Source: VAZQ01 sp963721005 | GTDB lineage: Bacteria > Pseudomonadota > Alphaproteobacteria > Rhizobiales > Xanthobacteraceae | Direction: 5' to 3' | DNA: 64,000 nt | Assembly: GCA_963721005.1 (NCBI GenBank) | Contig: CAVRHR010000007.1 | Coordinates: 434,001 to 498,000 of the forward strand | Part shown: positions 1 to 8,204 of the stretch, piece after piece | Position numbering within the stretch: position 1 is the stretch's first letter | Layout: every line of letters starts with the position of its first letter | Notes under the pieces: generated by a model | Told to the model about the DNA's origin: nothing | Seen by the model: the letters and a program-made list of their open reading frames with translations, nothing else | Database searches by the model: none | Made by a program: the position numbers and the translations under genes

Positions 1-1
1 G

Positions 2-364
2 GCTGACGGCGATCCCGTGCAATTGCAGCAGGTGGTGCTCAATCTCGTGATGAACGCAATGGATGCGATGGGCGCGACACCACTGTCGCTGCGCGCCATC
101 ACCATTAGTACGCGCATGACCGAGACGAACAAAATTGAAATCGTCGTCGCCGATCGCGGACCCGGAATCGCGCCTGAAGACAGGGTTCGGGTGTTGAAGC
201 CCTTTTTTACCACTAAAAATCATGGTCTCGGACTCGGTCTGTCAATTTGCTCGACAATCGTAAATTCCCACGGAGGCGAGCTCAACCTCGACAACAATGG
301 CCATGGCGGCGCCAGGGCACGCTTCACCTTGCCGACTGGAAGGCTGATGGAGGCTGCAAAATGA
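2..364 (+). CDS. Sensor histidine kinase, C-terminal end (partial)
   Basis: Only the ATP-binding (HATPase) part of a sensor kinase is inside the window; its start lies to the left. In order one sees the N box (NLVMNAMDAM), the G1 box (DRGPGI), the F box (PFFTTK) and the G2 box (GLGLGLSI), which together bind ATP for autophosphorylation. The sensor and His-phosphoacceptor parts are not visible, so the signal is unknown. Its TGA overlaps the ATG of the next gene (ATGA), which implies translational coupling with the FixJ-type regulator that it probably phosphorylates. Confidence 0.9.
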   Translation, partial: ADGDPVQLQQVVLNLVMNAMDAMGATPLSLRAITISTRMTETNKIEIVVADRGPGIAPEDRVRVLKPFFTTKNHGLGLGLSICSTIVNSHGGELNLDNNGHGGARARFTLPTGRLMEAAK

Positions 365-1044
365 CGATGTTCGGATTCACCATCTCCGTCGTCGACGACG
401 ATACCGGCGTGCTCAAGGCTCTATCGAGGCTGCTGCGGGCCAACGGTTTTAGCATCCAGACATTCTCCTCGTCCGAAGAGTTTCTGCACCAACGTGACCC
501 AATGGTGCCTGGGTGCGCTATCCTTGATGTCTCGATGCCTGGACTTGACGGACTTGAATTGCAGCGGGCGTTGGCCTCGCAGCATGCTGAGCTCCCCATT
601 ATCTTCATCACCGGCAAGAGCGATATTCCGACTGGCGTACGGGCCATGAAAGCAGGGGCTGTCGATTTTCTCACAAAGCCAATCAAGAATAGTGAGCTGC
701 TGGCGGCGGTCGAGCGGGCCCGGGAGCGAGCAGCCAGGACTGGTGAGGCCCGCGCGCAACTGGAATCGATCAAGGCAAGGCTGGCGAAACTCACGCCACG
801 CGAACATGAGGTGCTGGCGCTCGTTGTCGCCGGACGGCTCAACAAGCAAATCGCAGGCGAGCTGGGGACGGTCGAGAAGACGATCAAAGTTCATCGTGGT
901 CGCATGATGAAGAAAATGGGTCTTCGGACGGTTGCTGACCTCGTGCGCACGGCTGAAAGGGCTGGCATTTGGCCGCAAGACGAGAGGCTCTTGGAATGCG
1001 GCATTGCCCCAAGGGCCAACTCGACGAATTGCAAATTCTCGTGA
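361..1044 (+). CDS. FixJ-family response regulator (receiver + LuxR HTH)
   Basis: A 227-residue two-domain regulator. The receiver domain opens with SVVDDD, has the phosphoacceptor Asp in CAILDVSMPGLDG (about residue 60) and the conserved Lys in FLTKPI. The C-terminal LuxR-type helix-turn-helix starts at LTPREHEVLALVVAG and ends near residue 215. This is the layout of FixJ, NodW and TodT-like regulators, which bind DNA after phosphorylation. I chose the ATG at 361 because it overlaps the kinase stop and gives a normal N-terminus; a longer in-frame reading from 247 only overlaps kinase sequence. A 16-bp palindrome lies inside its 3' end. Confidence 0.92.
   Translation: MTMFGFTISVVDDDTGVLKALSRLLRANGFSIQTFSSSEEFLHQRDPMVPGCAILDVSMPGLDGLELQRALASQHAELPIIFITGKSDIPTGVRAMKAGAVDFLTKPIKNSELLAAVERARERAARTGEARAQLESIKARLAKLTPREHEVLALVVAGRLNKQIAGELGTVEKTIKVHRGRMMKKMGLRTVADLVRTAERAGIWPQDERLLECGIAPRANSTNCKFS
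1004..1019. promoter_or_regulatory. 16-bp palindrome, copy 1 (TTG-N10-CAA type)
   Basis: TTGCCCCAAGGGCCAA, inside the 3' end of the FixJ-type gene and 37 bases before the start of the next receiver gene. It belongs to a family of seven similar sites in the first 15 kb (consensus TTGGACC-N2-GGGCCAA). A regulatory role is inference. Confidence 0.45.
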
Positions 1045-1056
1045 AGACTCCGAGGT

Positions 1057-1431
1057 ATGGTGGAGACGACCGCTAGCATCGCCATCGTGGACGACGATCT
1101 CGCCGTTCTCAGAGCGCTGGGGCGCTTGCTTCGGACGTTTTCTCGTGACGCGAGGACGTACGGTTCGGCACGGCAATTCCTGCAATCGTTGGAATTCGGT
1201 GCGCCTGCGTGCCTGATCGTCGATCTGCAAATGCCGGACATGACCGGTCTCGAGCTCCAATATTATCTCAAGCGTAACGACATTCAGATCCCGACCATCA
1301 TCATTACGGCGCATGATGAACTTTCCACCCGGCAGCTGTGCGCCGCCGCCGGCGCCTGCGCCTATCTGTTGAAACCGTTGCAGGGCCCCACCCTGATGGC
1401 GGCCATTGATGCGGCGACAGGACGTGGGTAA
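1057..1431 (+). CDS. Single-domain response regulator (receiver only)
   Basis: A 124-residue protein made of one receiver domain and no output domain. It shows the acidic pocket in IAIVDDD, the phosphoacceptor Asp in CLIVDLQMPDMTG (about residue 54), the Thr in IIITAHD and the Lys in LLKPL. Such proteins act in phosphorelays or by protein contact. It follows the FixJ-type regulator by 12 bases on the same strand and is probably part of the same signalling operon, although a 16-bp palindrome just upstream may give it its own control. Confidence 0.88.
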   Translation: MVETTASIAIVDDDLAVLRALGRLLRTFSRDARTYGSARQFLQSLEFGAPACLIVDLQMPDMTGLELQYYLKRNDIQIPTIIITAHDELSTRQLCAAAGACAYLLKPLQGPTLMAAIDAATGRG

Positions 1432-1596
1432 GGTTCGCGCCGCTCGCCGATTTTCTTCAGCGCGTCGTGACGATTGTCCGCACTTCCCATTTCGTGAAGC
1501 CTCTCGGGCCCGACAGATGCCATAATTCGTCGACCGAATTCGCCGTTACGGCGTGCTCCGAGGGGCGCTCCCGCGCCAATCTCATCCCAAAGGAGA

Positions 1597-3051
1597 TCAG
1601 AACGATCCGAAGGTCGACCCCAGAATGATGACCACTATCAAGGCAAGAATCGGCCCTATAATGCCGGCCATCACGATATGCAGGTAACTTTTGCGATGCG
1701 TCGATCGGCAGATGGAGAGCAGGGTCACAACAGCGCCGTTGTGCGGAAGGCTATCGAGGGTCCCAGCGCCGATGACGGCAACGCGATGCATCAGCGCGGG
1801 ATCCAGCCCGGTTTCGGCAGCGAGCTTCATATACGCAGGCCCGAGGGCGTCGAGCGCGATAGTGAGACCGCCCGATGCCGAGCCGGTTAGTGCAGCGAGA
1901 ATATTGGTGGCAACCGCCAGCGAAACCAACGGTCCGCCCTCAATGCTGAGCACCCAGCCACGGACCATGGCGAAGGCCGGCAGAGCCGCTACAACAGCAC
2001 CGAAACCGACAAGGCTCGCAACGCTCAAGATCGGCAGCACCGAGGCGTTGGCGCCGGCACCCATGGTGGCACGCAGGATGGGGACGCTGCGGAAATTGAT
2101 GGCGATAACAGTCATGATCGCGGCCAGGAGCGCCACGATGACGGACCAGATGCCGGCAACTGCCGGCAGCGAGGTGGCCCCCCAGCGCTCGTCCGCAAGG
2201 TACGATACATCGAGGCGCGGCAGGACCAGGAACGACATGACCAAATTGACGCCCACGACCACGATGAGCGGCAGTGCCGCCAGCAGGATGGGTGGACCTT
2301 TCGGCGCTGCTTCGCTGTGGCGTATTTCGGCAGGATCGAACTCGTGCGCCGTGGTAGCACGCTCGCGCACGACCGGGTCCTCCGTCGCCCCGTTGACCGG
2401 CGACGGCTCCTCGCTTTCGAAGCCTTCGCCCGCCACGCGGGCCGCCGCTTCGGTGCGCTTCAGCCACCATAGGCCGAAACCGAGCATGATGGCGGAGGCG
2501 ATGATGCCAATGCCGGGCGCGGCGAACGGTGTGGTGCCGAAGAACGGCATCGGGATCGCGTTCTGAATCGCCGGCGTCCCGGGCATGGCCGACATTGTGA
2601 AGGTCGAGGTGCCGAGCGCGATGGCCGCGGGCATCAGGCGTTGCGGAATGTCGGCGGCCCGGAACAGGGCCTGCGCCATGGGCACCAGGACGAAGAAGGC
2701 GACGAACAGGCTCACCCCACCATAGGTGACGATCGCGCCGGCAAGCACGACGGCGAGCATAGCGCGCTGCACACCCAGCTTATCGGTCATAAACTGAGCA
2801 ATAGAGGTGACCGAAGCGCTGTCGTCCATGAGCTTGCCGAACAGGGCGCCGAGCAGGAACAGCGGGAAGAATTGCGCGATGAAGGCAGCCGAATTGCTCA
2901 TGAACGTCTGGGTCCAGCTGGCCAGCAGGGGCTCGGCCGAGAACGCAGCTGCCACCAAAGCTGCGACGGGCGCCAGCAGCAGAACGCTCCAGCCCCGGTA
3001 GGCGAACGCAATGAGCAGCGCGAGGCCGAATAGAATTCCAAGAAGACCCAT
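1597..3051 (-). CDS. GntP-family permease
   Basis: A 484-residue, strongly hydrophobic inner-membrane protein with about a dozen membrane segments. It resembles the GntP (gluconate/organic acid:H+ symporter) family: an N-terminal re-entrant-like segment FFPLFLLGALFGKLM, the stretch GTSTFTMSAMPGTPAIQN, a charged cytoplasmic loop around residues 200-250, and a C-terminal GTLDSLPHNGAVVTLL motif. The ATG at 3051 starts directly with a membrane segment. The substrate cannot be read from the sequence; no metabolic gene is adjacent. It is transcribed away from the patatin gene region and stands alone. Confidence 0.85.
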   Translation of the reverse strand: MGLLGILFGLALLIAFAYRGWSVLLLAPVAALVAAAFSAEPLLASWTQTFMSNSAAFIAQFFPLFLLGALFGKLMDDSASVTSIAQFMTDKLGVQRAMLAVVLAGAIVTYGGVSLFVAFFVLVPMAQALFRAADIPQRLMPAAIALGTSTFTMSAMPGTPAIQNAIPMPFFGTTPFAAPGIGIIASAIMLGFGLWWLKRTEAAARVAGEGFESEEPSPVNGATEDPVVRERATTAHEFDPAEIRHSEAAPKGPPILLAALPLIVVVGVNLVMSFLVLPRLDVSYLADERWGATSLPAVAGIWSVIVALLAAIMTVIAINFRSVPILRATMGAGANASVLPILSVASLVGFGAVVAALPAFAMVRGWVLSIEGGPLVSLAVATNILAALTGSASGGLTIALDALGPAYMKLAAETGLDPALMHRVAVIGAGTLDSLPHNGAVVTLLSICRSTHRKSYLHIVMAGIIGPILALIVVIILGSTFGSF

Positions 3052-3261
3052 CGATCAGACCCGTTCCAGCGGTATGTCGTCGCAGGCATGACCTGCATCG
3101 CGCGGAGTGCTCGAGAACTTCCATTCAACACGGACCGAAACAATCAGGTCGGCTGTGGTTTCGCCAGCGGTAGGTGGGTACGTATCGCTCCCTGCAGCGG
3201 ACCGGTCACCGTCGCGGAAATGGCCACTGTCCGTATCACGGCAACCATGCGAAGACGCTGT

Positions 3262-4455
3262 TCAGGCGCCGGAGATTGCGGAGCCCTTTGCATCCGCGCG
3301 TGCGCTTTGTCGGCTACCCGCAGGTTCGGTTACTACTTCCTCTCTCAGGGGAACGAGGGCGGACAGATCGAGAGTGGACCGCTTGCCGATGGAAGCCAGG
3401 TTGTCTTTGATCCAGGCGTCTGTCGTCGTCCGGCCGATGTCGTGAAGGTGGCGCAGGAACGCAGGATCGTTGTTCATCTTGCTCGACGCGCCGAAGGTGC
3501 TGAGCTCTCCGTGAGCCTCGATCTTGTGAAGCAGGAGCGGTCTATACCGACTCGAATCCAAAGCTTTCAATTCCAGGAGATCGTCGATGAACGCAATCGC
3601 CGCCAGCTCCAGTATGAAGGTCGAATTGAAGCTGATCTCGTTGATGCGATTGATGATATCTCGGGCGCTTTGGGGGACGGCATCGCGAAATAGCGGATTG
3701 ATTCCTATGATGACGACATCGGTTGCGCTCGTGCGAAGGTACAGCGGATTGAGCGCCGGGTTGCCGGTGTAGCCACCATCCCAGTAGGATTCCCCGTCGA
3801 TTTCGACCGCCTGAAACATGTTTGGCAGGCAGGCTGACGCCAAAAGGACGTCGACGGAAAGCTCAGCATTGGCGAAAATGCGTCGACGCCCGGTTCGCAC
3901 ATTGGTGGCGCAAATAAACACGCGGGCGGCTGCGGAATCATCTCGAAGGCCTTGAAAGTCGATCCTTTCCAGCAGCTTGCGCAGAGGATGAAGGTTGAGC
4001 GGATTGGTCTGATAGGGCGACCAAATTCGGGTCAGCACGTCAAGCCAAAGAAAGAGTGGGGCATGGTCGAAGTGCCACTGCCGAGTCGCTCCAGGCGTTT
4101 GAAAGCCAATGAGACTGGCAAGCCCCGGAATTCGGCCGACCTCTTCCCAATAATTCCGCAGGGCAATCCTCGCTTGATCCGGCCCGCCACGGCGCAACCC
4201 GTCAACCATGATGGCGGCGTTCATCGCGCCGGCGCTTGTTCCGCTGATTCCCACGATCTCAAGGGACGGTTCCTCGAGCAACCGGTCGAGTACCCCCCAG
4301 GTAAAGGCGCCATGCGCACCGCCTCCCTGCAACCCGAGCGCGATTTGCCGGCGTTCGGAGTGGCCGGAACTTGCCTTCCGCTGAGCCGAGGCGGATGAGG
4401 AACGCGTGGAGCTGTCTACCGGCCGATCTTTGGCCACTGGGCACCCTTTCGTCAT
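3262..4455 (-). CDS. Patatin-like phospholipase
   Basis: A 397-residue protein with the patatin fold signatures: oxyanion hole GLQGGGAHGAF, nucleophile motif GTSAGAMNA (Ser of G-x-S-x-G) and catalytic Asp in YWDGGYTGNP. These proteins hydrolyse acyl chains from membrane or storage lipids. The first about 45 residues are polar and rich in Ser/Lys, with no clear signal peptide. I chose the ATG at 4455; the frame stays open further upstream but that part has no family character. A 16-bp palindrome lies 90 bases upstream of this start. In rhizobial genomes such patatins often sit near polyhydroxybutyrate genes, but none is adjacent here. Confidence 0.87.
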   Translation of the reverse strand: MTKGCPVAKDRPVDSSTRSSSASAQRKASSGHSERRQIALGLQGGGAHGAFTWGVLDRLLEEPSLEIVGISGTSAGAMNAAIMVDGLRRGGPDQARIALRNYWEEVGRIPGLASLIGFQTPGATRQWHFDHAPLFLWLDVLTRIWSPYQTNPLNLHPLRKLLERIDFQGLRDDSAAARVFICATNVRTGRRRIFANAELSVDVLLASACLPNMFQAVEIDGESYWDGGYTGNPALNPLYLRTSATDVVIIGINPLFRDAVPQSARDIINRINEISFNSTFILELAAIAFIDDLLELKALDSSRYRPLLLHKIEAHGELSTFGASSKMNNDPAFLRHLHDIGRTTTDAWIKDNLASIGKRSTLDLSALVPLREEVVTEPAGSRQSARADAKGSAISGA

Positions 4456-4544
4456 CCCCGCCAGGGAGAGCCGCGAACCCGAGCCGAAAGACTGGCTGAG
4501 TCCCGACCGGTCCGAGCGATAGCAATTTTCTTCATCGCGCAATG

Positions 4545-4560
4545 TTGGACCAAGGGCCAA
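4545..4560. promoter_or_regulatory. 16-bp palindrome, copy 2
   Basis: TTGGACCAAGGGCCAA, between the divergent patatin gene (start at 4455) and the small secreted gene (start at 4763). Near-perfect dyad and best match to the consensus of the family. Confidence 0.5.
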
Positions 4561-4762
4561 CTTGATGACTTGCAATGCACCAAGGCCAATATCCGTGCAC
4601 GGGCTCTCTGGTTGCCAAAATCTACCGAGTGATGTTCGCTTGGCGGTCCGAGGCGCGGACCCGGCTTCCGGGAGCCTTTCGGCCCATCGATGCTGCCGCT
4701 GCGGCTCGTGAGCTCCCGGCACTCTGCTTGGGCCAAGAGGCCTTCGATAGAAGGAGTTGAAC

Positions 4763-4996
4763 ATGACCGGAATTCCGGCGGATCCGCTCCTTCTGCGTAA
4801 GACGGCCTTCGCGCTGGCTACCGTGGTTTTCATCGGTGGCGAAGTGCACGCCGCCAAAGAGAAGGATGCTGCAACGTCGCCCGGGTCGACAAATTCGCTT
4901 ACAAACTCTTGCTCTCCCCAATCCGACCGGATGCGTCGCCATCGTGGACGGCCAACCGCCCGAAGCCTTCGCCCCTGCGTGGGCTCAGCTAAATAG
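4763..4996 (+). CDS. Small secreted protein, possibly frameshifted
   Basis: A 77-codon reading frame with a good ribosome site (AAGGAG, 7 bases before the ATG). The first 30 residues look like a signal peptide (KTAFALATVVFIGGEVHAA). After about residue 45 the translated sequence becomes Arg-rich and low-quality, while another frame over 4910-5040 reads GCVAIVDGQPPEAFAPAW and ends in RQCVWEPFDG, which looks more like real protein. A single-base shift near 4910 would join them into a protein of about 90 residues. Function unknown. Confidence 0.4.
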   Translation: MTGIPADPLLLRKTAFALATVVFIGGEVHAAKEKDAATSPGSTNSLTNSCSPQSDRMRRHRGRPTARSLRPCVGSAK

Positions 4997-5914
4997 GCAT
5001 GTCATCGCTCGACAATGCGTGTGGGAGCCGTTCGATGGATGATTTCGATGGATGATAGTGGCGCGAGATTTCTGCCACGCCAATCAGAAAATACATTGCA
5101 GCGACCGATACAGAACGCACCAAAAGCTTTGCGCGCCGTCCAATTATTCAAGTAACATTACGCGCTCCGGAATTCATCAATCATTCTCATTGGAAACGTT
5201 GTTGTTTGCGAATGTCGGTGGTTCGGTCGAAGCGCAGCCTCTTGTGGGCATGGATGCCGTCGCCTAGTACCTCGACACTGTGGTTTTGACTGGTTCAGTA
5301 CTGACTCCCTCATCCCGAGGAGGCCGGCTCTTGCGGTCGTCTCGAAGGATACAGCCCAGCCAGCGCCGCACGCGTGACCATGGTTCGTCCTTCGAGAGCT
5401 TCAGGACGCGCGGGCGTTGCCCGGGCTCCTCACCATGAGGCTGAAAGAGTCAAAATCTCTGTGCGGAAACACTAGCGCGCACACCCACCTCGACTTGGTG
5501 CAGAGATTTGCCGAATCTCGGGTTGGCCGGATCGCATTGGTGCGATCGGCGCTGCGGCGCATGAGGGACTGCCTGAGTACGAGCGGGTACTACGACGAGC
5601 TCGTGGGCATGGGAGCATGTTTCGCTCGCCACTTCGGGCCTGGGCCACGCATATAGTGCTGCTCGGGCCGATAAGGTGCACACAAAGGTTCCGTCAGCGC
5701 ACGACGGGTACGCTCCCAAATTCGGGATGTCCAGTATAGCATGCGCGTATGCAGGCTGTTTCCGATCATCCCTAAGGTCCTCACAATTGTCGAAAGACGA
5801 ATTCGTCGTTCCTCCGCGGATGGATTTCTAATCTTTTTCACCTAAACGCCTCATGTCTTGGGCATTAAAGGTTCGTAAGCATCCGCAAGCGGCGGCCGCT
5901 TGCCCTGCCACCCA
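4997..5914. other. Gene-poor stretch
   Basis: No convincing gene. The first 45 bases may be the tail of the small secreted gene in another frame. A palindromic repeat fills 5308-5440. The remaining short frames on both strands lack family character and ribosome sites. Confidence 0.5.
5308..5440. repeat. Degenerate rhizobial intergenic palindrome
   Basis: An interrupted inverted repeat: CCTCATCCCGAGGAG on the left matches CTCCTCACCATGAGG on the right, and inner arms TCTCGAAGGAT and GTCCTTCGAGA also pair. This is the general pattern of the abundant Bradyrhizobium intergenic repeats (CCTCATCCTGAGGAG...TCGAAGGATG...). It is degenerate and shows no coding potential. Confidence 0.7.
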
Positions 5915-5930
5915 TTAGACCATGGTCCAA
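5915..5930. promoter_or_regulatory. 16-bp palindrome, copy 3
   Basis: TTAGACCATGGTCCAA, 91 bases before the DUF1269 gene. One mismatch in the outer arm; otherwise symmetric like the other copies. Confidence 0.45.
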
Positions 5931-6021
5931 TCGAACGCGTCGGATGCTTTCACTACCCTGGCCACAAAACTCCCGCCGAGCAGCGCATTTCAGGGCATGG
6001 GAGAGCGCAAGGAGAGGGAAG

Positions 6022-6531
6022 ATGAGCAATCTGATCGTGCTTGGGTTCGATGGAAAGCACACCGCCGATGAAGTGCTGAATAGGCTGCGCTCGCTGCAAA
6101 AGGAATTTCTGATCGACTTGGAAGACTCCTGCGTGGTCGAGCGCGAGACAAACGGCAAGGTCAATATCAAGCAAGCCGTCAATCTCACGGCGCTTGGTGC
6201 GGCAGCCGGGGGAAGCAGAGGAGCCATGTGGGGCGCTCTGGTCGGCCTGCTTTTCCTGAATCCGCTCGCCGGGATGGCAATCGGGGCGGTGACAGGCGCA
6301 GGCGCCGGGGCCCTGTCCGGATCGCTGGCCGAGTACGGCATCAATGATGACTTTATCAAGGCGCTCAGCAAGACGATTCCTGAAGGATCGTCGGCGCTCT
6401 TCGTGCTCGTTAAGAGCGCCACCGAGGACAAGGTGCTGGCCGAGATCAAGCCGTACAACCCGCGTGTCCTGAAAACATCTCTTTCGAACGAAGCGGAGCA
6501 AAAGCTCAGGATCGAGCTGAGGGCCGCCTGA
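6022..6531 (+). CDS. DUF1269 family membrane-associated protein
   Basis: A 169-residue protein starting MSNLIVLGFD, the typical beginning of DUF1269 proteins. Residues 60-115 are Gly/Ala-rich and hydrophobic (two probable membrane segments, AGMAIGAVTGAGAGALSG among them); the ends are soluble ferredoxin-like parts. The ATG at 6022 has a strong ribosome site (AAGGAGAGGGA). Function in the family is not established; many members are induced by stress. A 16-bp palindrome lies about 90 bases upstream. Confidence 0.85.
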   Translation: MSNLIVLGFDGKHTADEVLNRLRSLQKEFLIDLEDSCVVERETNGKVNIKQAVNLTALGAAAGGSRGAMWGALVGLLFLNPLAGMAIGAVTGAGAGALSGSLAEYGINDDFIKALSKTIPEGSSALFVLVKSATEDKVLAEIKPYNPRVLKTSLSNEAEQKLRIELRAA

Positions 6532-6651
6532 CCTACTCTCGGGCGGTGCCGGACGATCGAAGGAGGTGGCCTCCGGTCCGCCCATGAACGCCCTGACGCG
6601 GCGTCGGCGCGATGATGCGCCAACGTTTTACTTCAACCAAGGAGAAGGTCG

Positions 6652-6912
6652 ATGACAGAAATCGATCGCCGCAGCGTACTCCTAGGCATCCTGCGCGGTG
6701 CCGCGGTAGTCGCCATCGGCGCAGCCATCATGCCGAGCGCAACGCAAGCGGTGCCATTGACGATCGAGCAGGTCGCGACACCCGAAGCCCTCGACGCGAT
6801 GGACCAAGTCATTGTGGGGCCTCATCATCATCGTCGTCGTCGCCGCCACCGCTGGGTTTGCTGGTGGCGCAGAGGACGCCGTGTGTGCGGTTGGCGCTGG
6901 GTCAGGCGATAG
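6652..6912 (+). CDS. Protamine-like Arg/His/Trp-rich small exported protein
   Basis: An 86-residue protein with an N-terminal twin-Arg start (DRRSVLLG), a hydrophobic stretch to about residue 32 and a probable cleavage site after ATQA. The tail (residues 57-86) is almost only His, Arg, Trp and two Cys: HHHRRRRRHRWVCWWRRG followed by RRVCGWRWVRR. Similar rhizobial proteins are annotated as protamine-2-like. The ribosome site AAGGAGAAGG lies at a normal distance. The charge suggests binding to polyanions or metal; its role is unknown. Confidence 0.75.
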   Translation: MTEIDRRSVLLGILRGAAVVAIGAAIMPSATQAVPLTIEQVATPEALDAMDQVIVGPHHHRRRRRHRWVCWWRRGRRVCGWRWVRR

Positions 6913-7203
6913 TCGCCGCGCGCTGGGCCAACGTCGCGTTGAAGCGATTTGGTGCCGGTGTCCCAGGAAGTCGCAAAGCCGGAGGACACCGGGCGCGGAC
7001 CGAGAACGCGTCCCGAGCCGGGATCGGAGCGGGAACGGCCAGGAGATAGGAGACCGCATCGTGCCCGGACACGGTCCAGGACTCTATTGACGCCATGCGA
7101 AAGGCGGAGATGATTCAAAACCCGCTACCGACGGATGAACAACTAAGACGGTCTGGTGGCCGCCGCATCGGGCCACGGGCCACATCTTTGACAGGGGCCG
7201 AAT

Positions 7204-7761
7204 ATGAACCTTCGTGACTGTTGCCGAGTTGGATGCCTACTTGCATCATTGATATTTGCAGTTCACCAGGCGCAATCCCAAACCAACTCGGCGCCAACCC
7301 AGGAGCCAGGGATGTCCCTCCCCGGCGCGGCTGACATTGTTCGCGTTTTAGCGACTTTTGATGCAGAAGACCCTGCAAACGGAACCTTCTCGTTTCACAA
7401 TCAAACAGGGGAAATATTCACTTTGCCGCTGTCAGCTCTTGGACGGCAACAAGCATCGTCAATCAAGCAGGGGGATCAATTTTGGCTGGCTTACGACCGC
7501 GAGGCCGCGTCGGAATTTCGAGTTGAGAGGCTGCAGCACCAGGATAGTTCCATAGGTCGGTTATTCGAGAAGTTCGGCATTACGTCCTCTGCCATGGCAC
7601 AGCAGCCGACTTGCTCCTGCAGAGGGGGTAGACGTAGCACTACATTGACCTCCTGCTCGCAAGCAGGAGGTCAGTGTCGCGGGACGTGCCCGCTGGGTTC
7701 TCGCTGTCAAGAGGTCTCCATCACCGGCGTTTCCGGCTTATATTGTGGTTGTGCGAGATAG
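7204..7761 (+). CDS. Secreted protein with Cys-rich C-terminus
   Basis: A 185-residue protein with an N-terminal signal peptide (LLASLIFAVHQAQSQ) and a middle part (residues 50-110) that could form a small beta domain. The last 50 residues hold eight Cys (TCSCRGG, SCSQAGGQC, GTCPLGSRC, YCGC) in a pattern suggesting disulfide bonds or metal binding in the periplasm. No family recognised. The ATG at 7204 follows GGGGCC at a usable distance. No operon partner is evident. Confidence 0.65.
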   Translation: MNLRDCCRVGCLLASLIFAVHQAQSQTNSAPTQEPGMSLPGAADIVRVLATFDAEDPANGTFSFHNQTGEIFTLPLSALGRQQASSIKQGDQFWLAYDREAASEFRVERLQHQDSSIGRLFEKFGITSSAMAQQPTCSCRGGRRSTTLTSCSQAGGQCRGTCPLGSRCQEVSITGVSGLYCGCAR

Positions 7762-7800
7762 CCGTGTACATAGATTGGTCCTGCTCGGCAAAACCGGGAT

Positions 7801-7816
7801 GTGCCCCTAAGGCCAA
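7801..7816. promoter_or_regulatory. 16-bp palindrome, copy 4 (imperfect)
   Basis: GTGCCCCTAAGGCCAA, 36 bases upstream of the broken receiver gene. It keeps the right arm and part of the left arm, and has the same position relative to a receiver start as copy 1 (37 bases). Confidence 0.35.
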
Positions 7817-7852
7817 CTCGACGGCCCCGCGCCGCGGCGCGAATATCCTCTC

Positions 7853-8109
7853 ATGTCCAATGTTCGCGTTGCCGTCGTGGACGACGATCGAGGCGTCCTC
7901 AAAGCCTTGGCCCGACCTATCGCGGCGCGCTCGTCATCAATTCGTGCGCATCAAAAGAAGCTGATGCGTCAAGGTTGCCCGAGAGACCAAACCCGAAGGA
8001 TCTTCTGCCCCGTTTGCTCGAGATCGAGCCGCTCAGGCTTCGAGTGCTGAAAACGTCTCTCCCCAGGCTGACGTTCTCTGAAGCGACAGTTGGAGCACCC
8101 CGACGCTAG
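7853..8109 (+). pseudogene. Remnant of a FixJ-type receiver gene
   Basis: The frame from 7853 begins MSNVRVAVVDDDRGVLKAL, the start of a FixJ-type receiver domain, then loses similarity after about 25 residues. No phosphoacceptor Asp motif follows in any frame. The rest is short and out of frame (one frame carries SRLPERPNPKDLLPRLLEIE, perhaps a decayed continuation). It resembles the beginning of the gene at 1057 and shares its upstream palindrome, so it may be an old duplicate. Confidence 0.55.
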
Positions 8110-8204
8110 GAACAAATAGGAAGAGCGGCGTTCCGTTTTGGGCGGGAAATTGGTCACGACTTGCCGTAACCGCTCTGTACGGGTGGACGACGCTCATCGA
8201 TCCG

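Noticed and set aside
1004..1019. FixK/FNR box reading of the 16-bp palindromes
   Set aside because: Spacing between TTG and CAA is 10, not 8, in all copies, and the arms are GC-rich.
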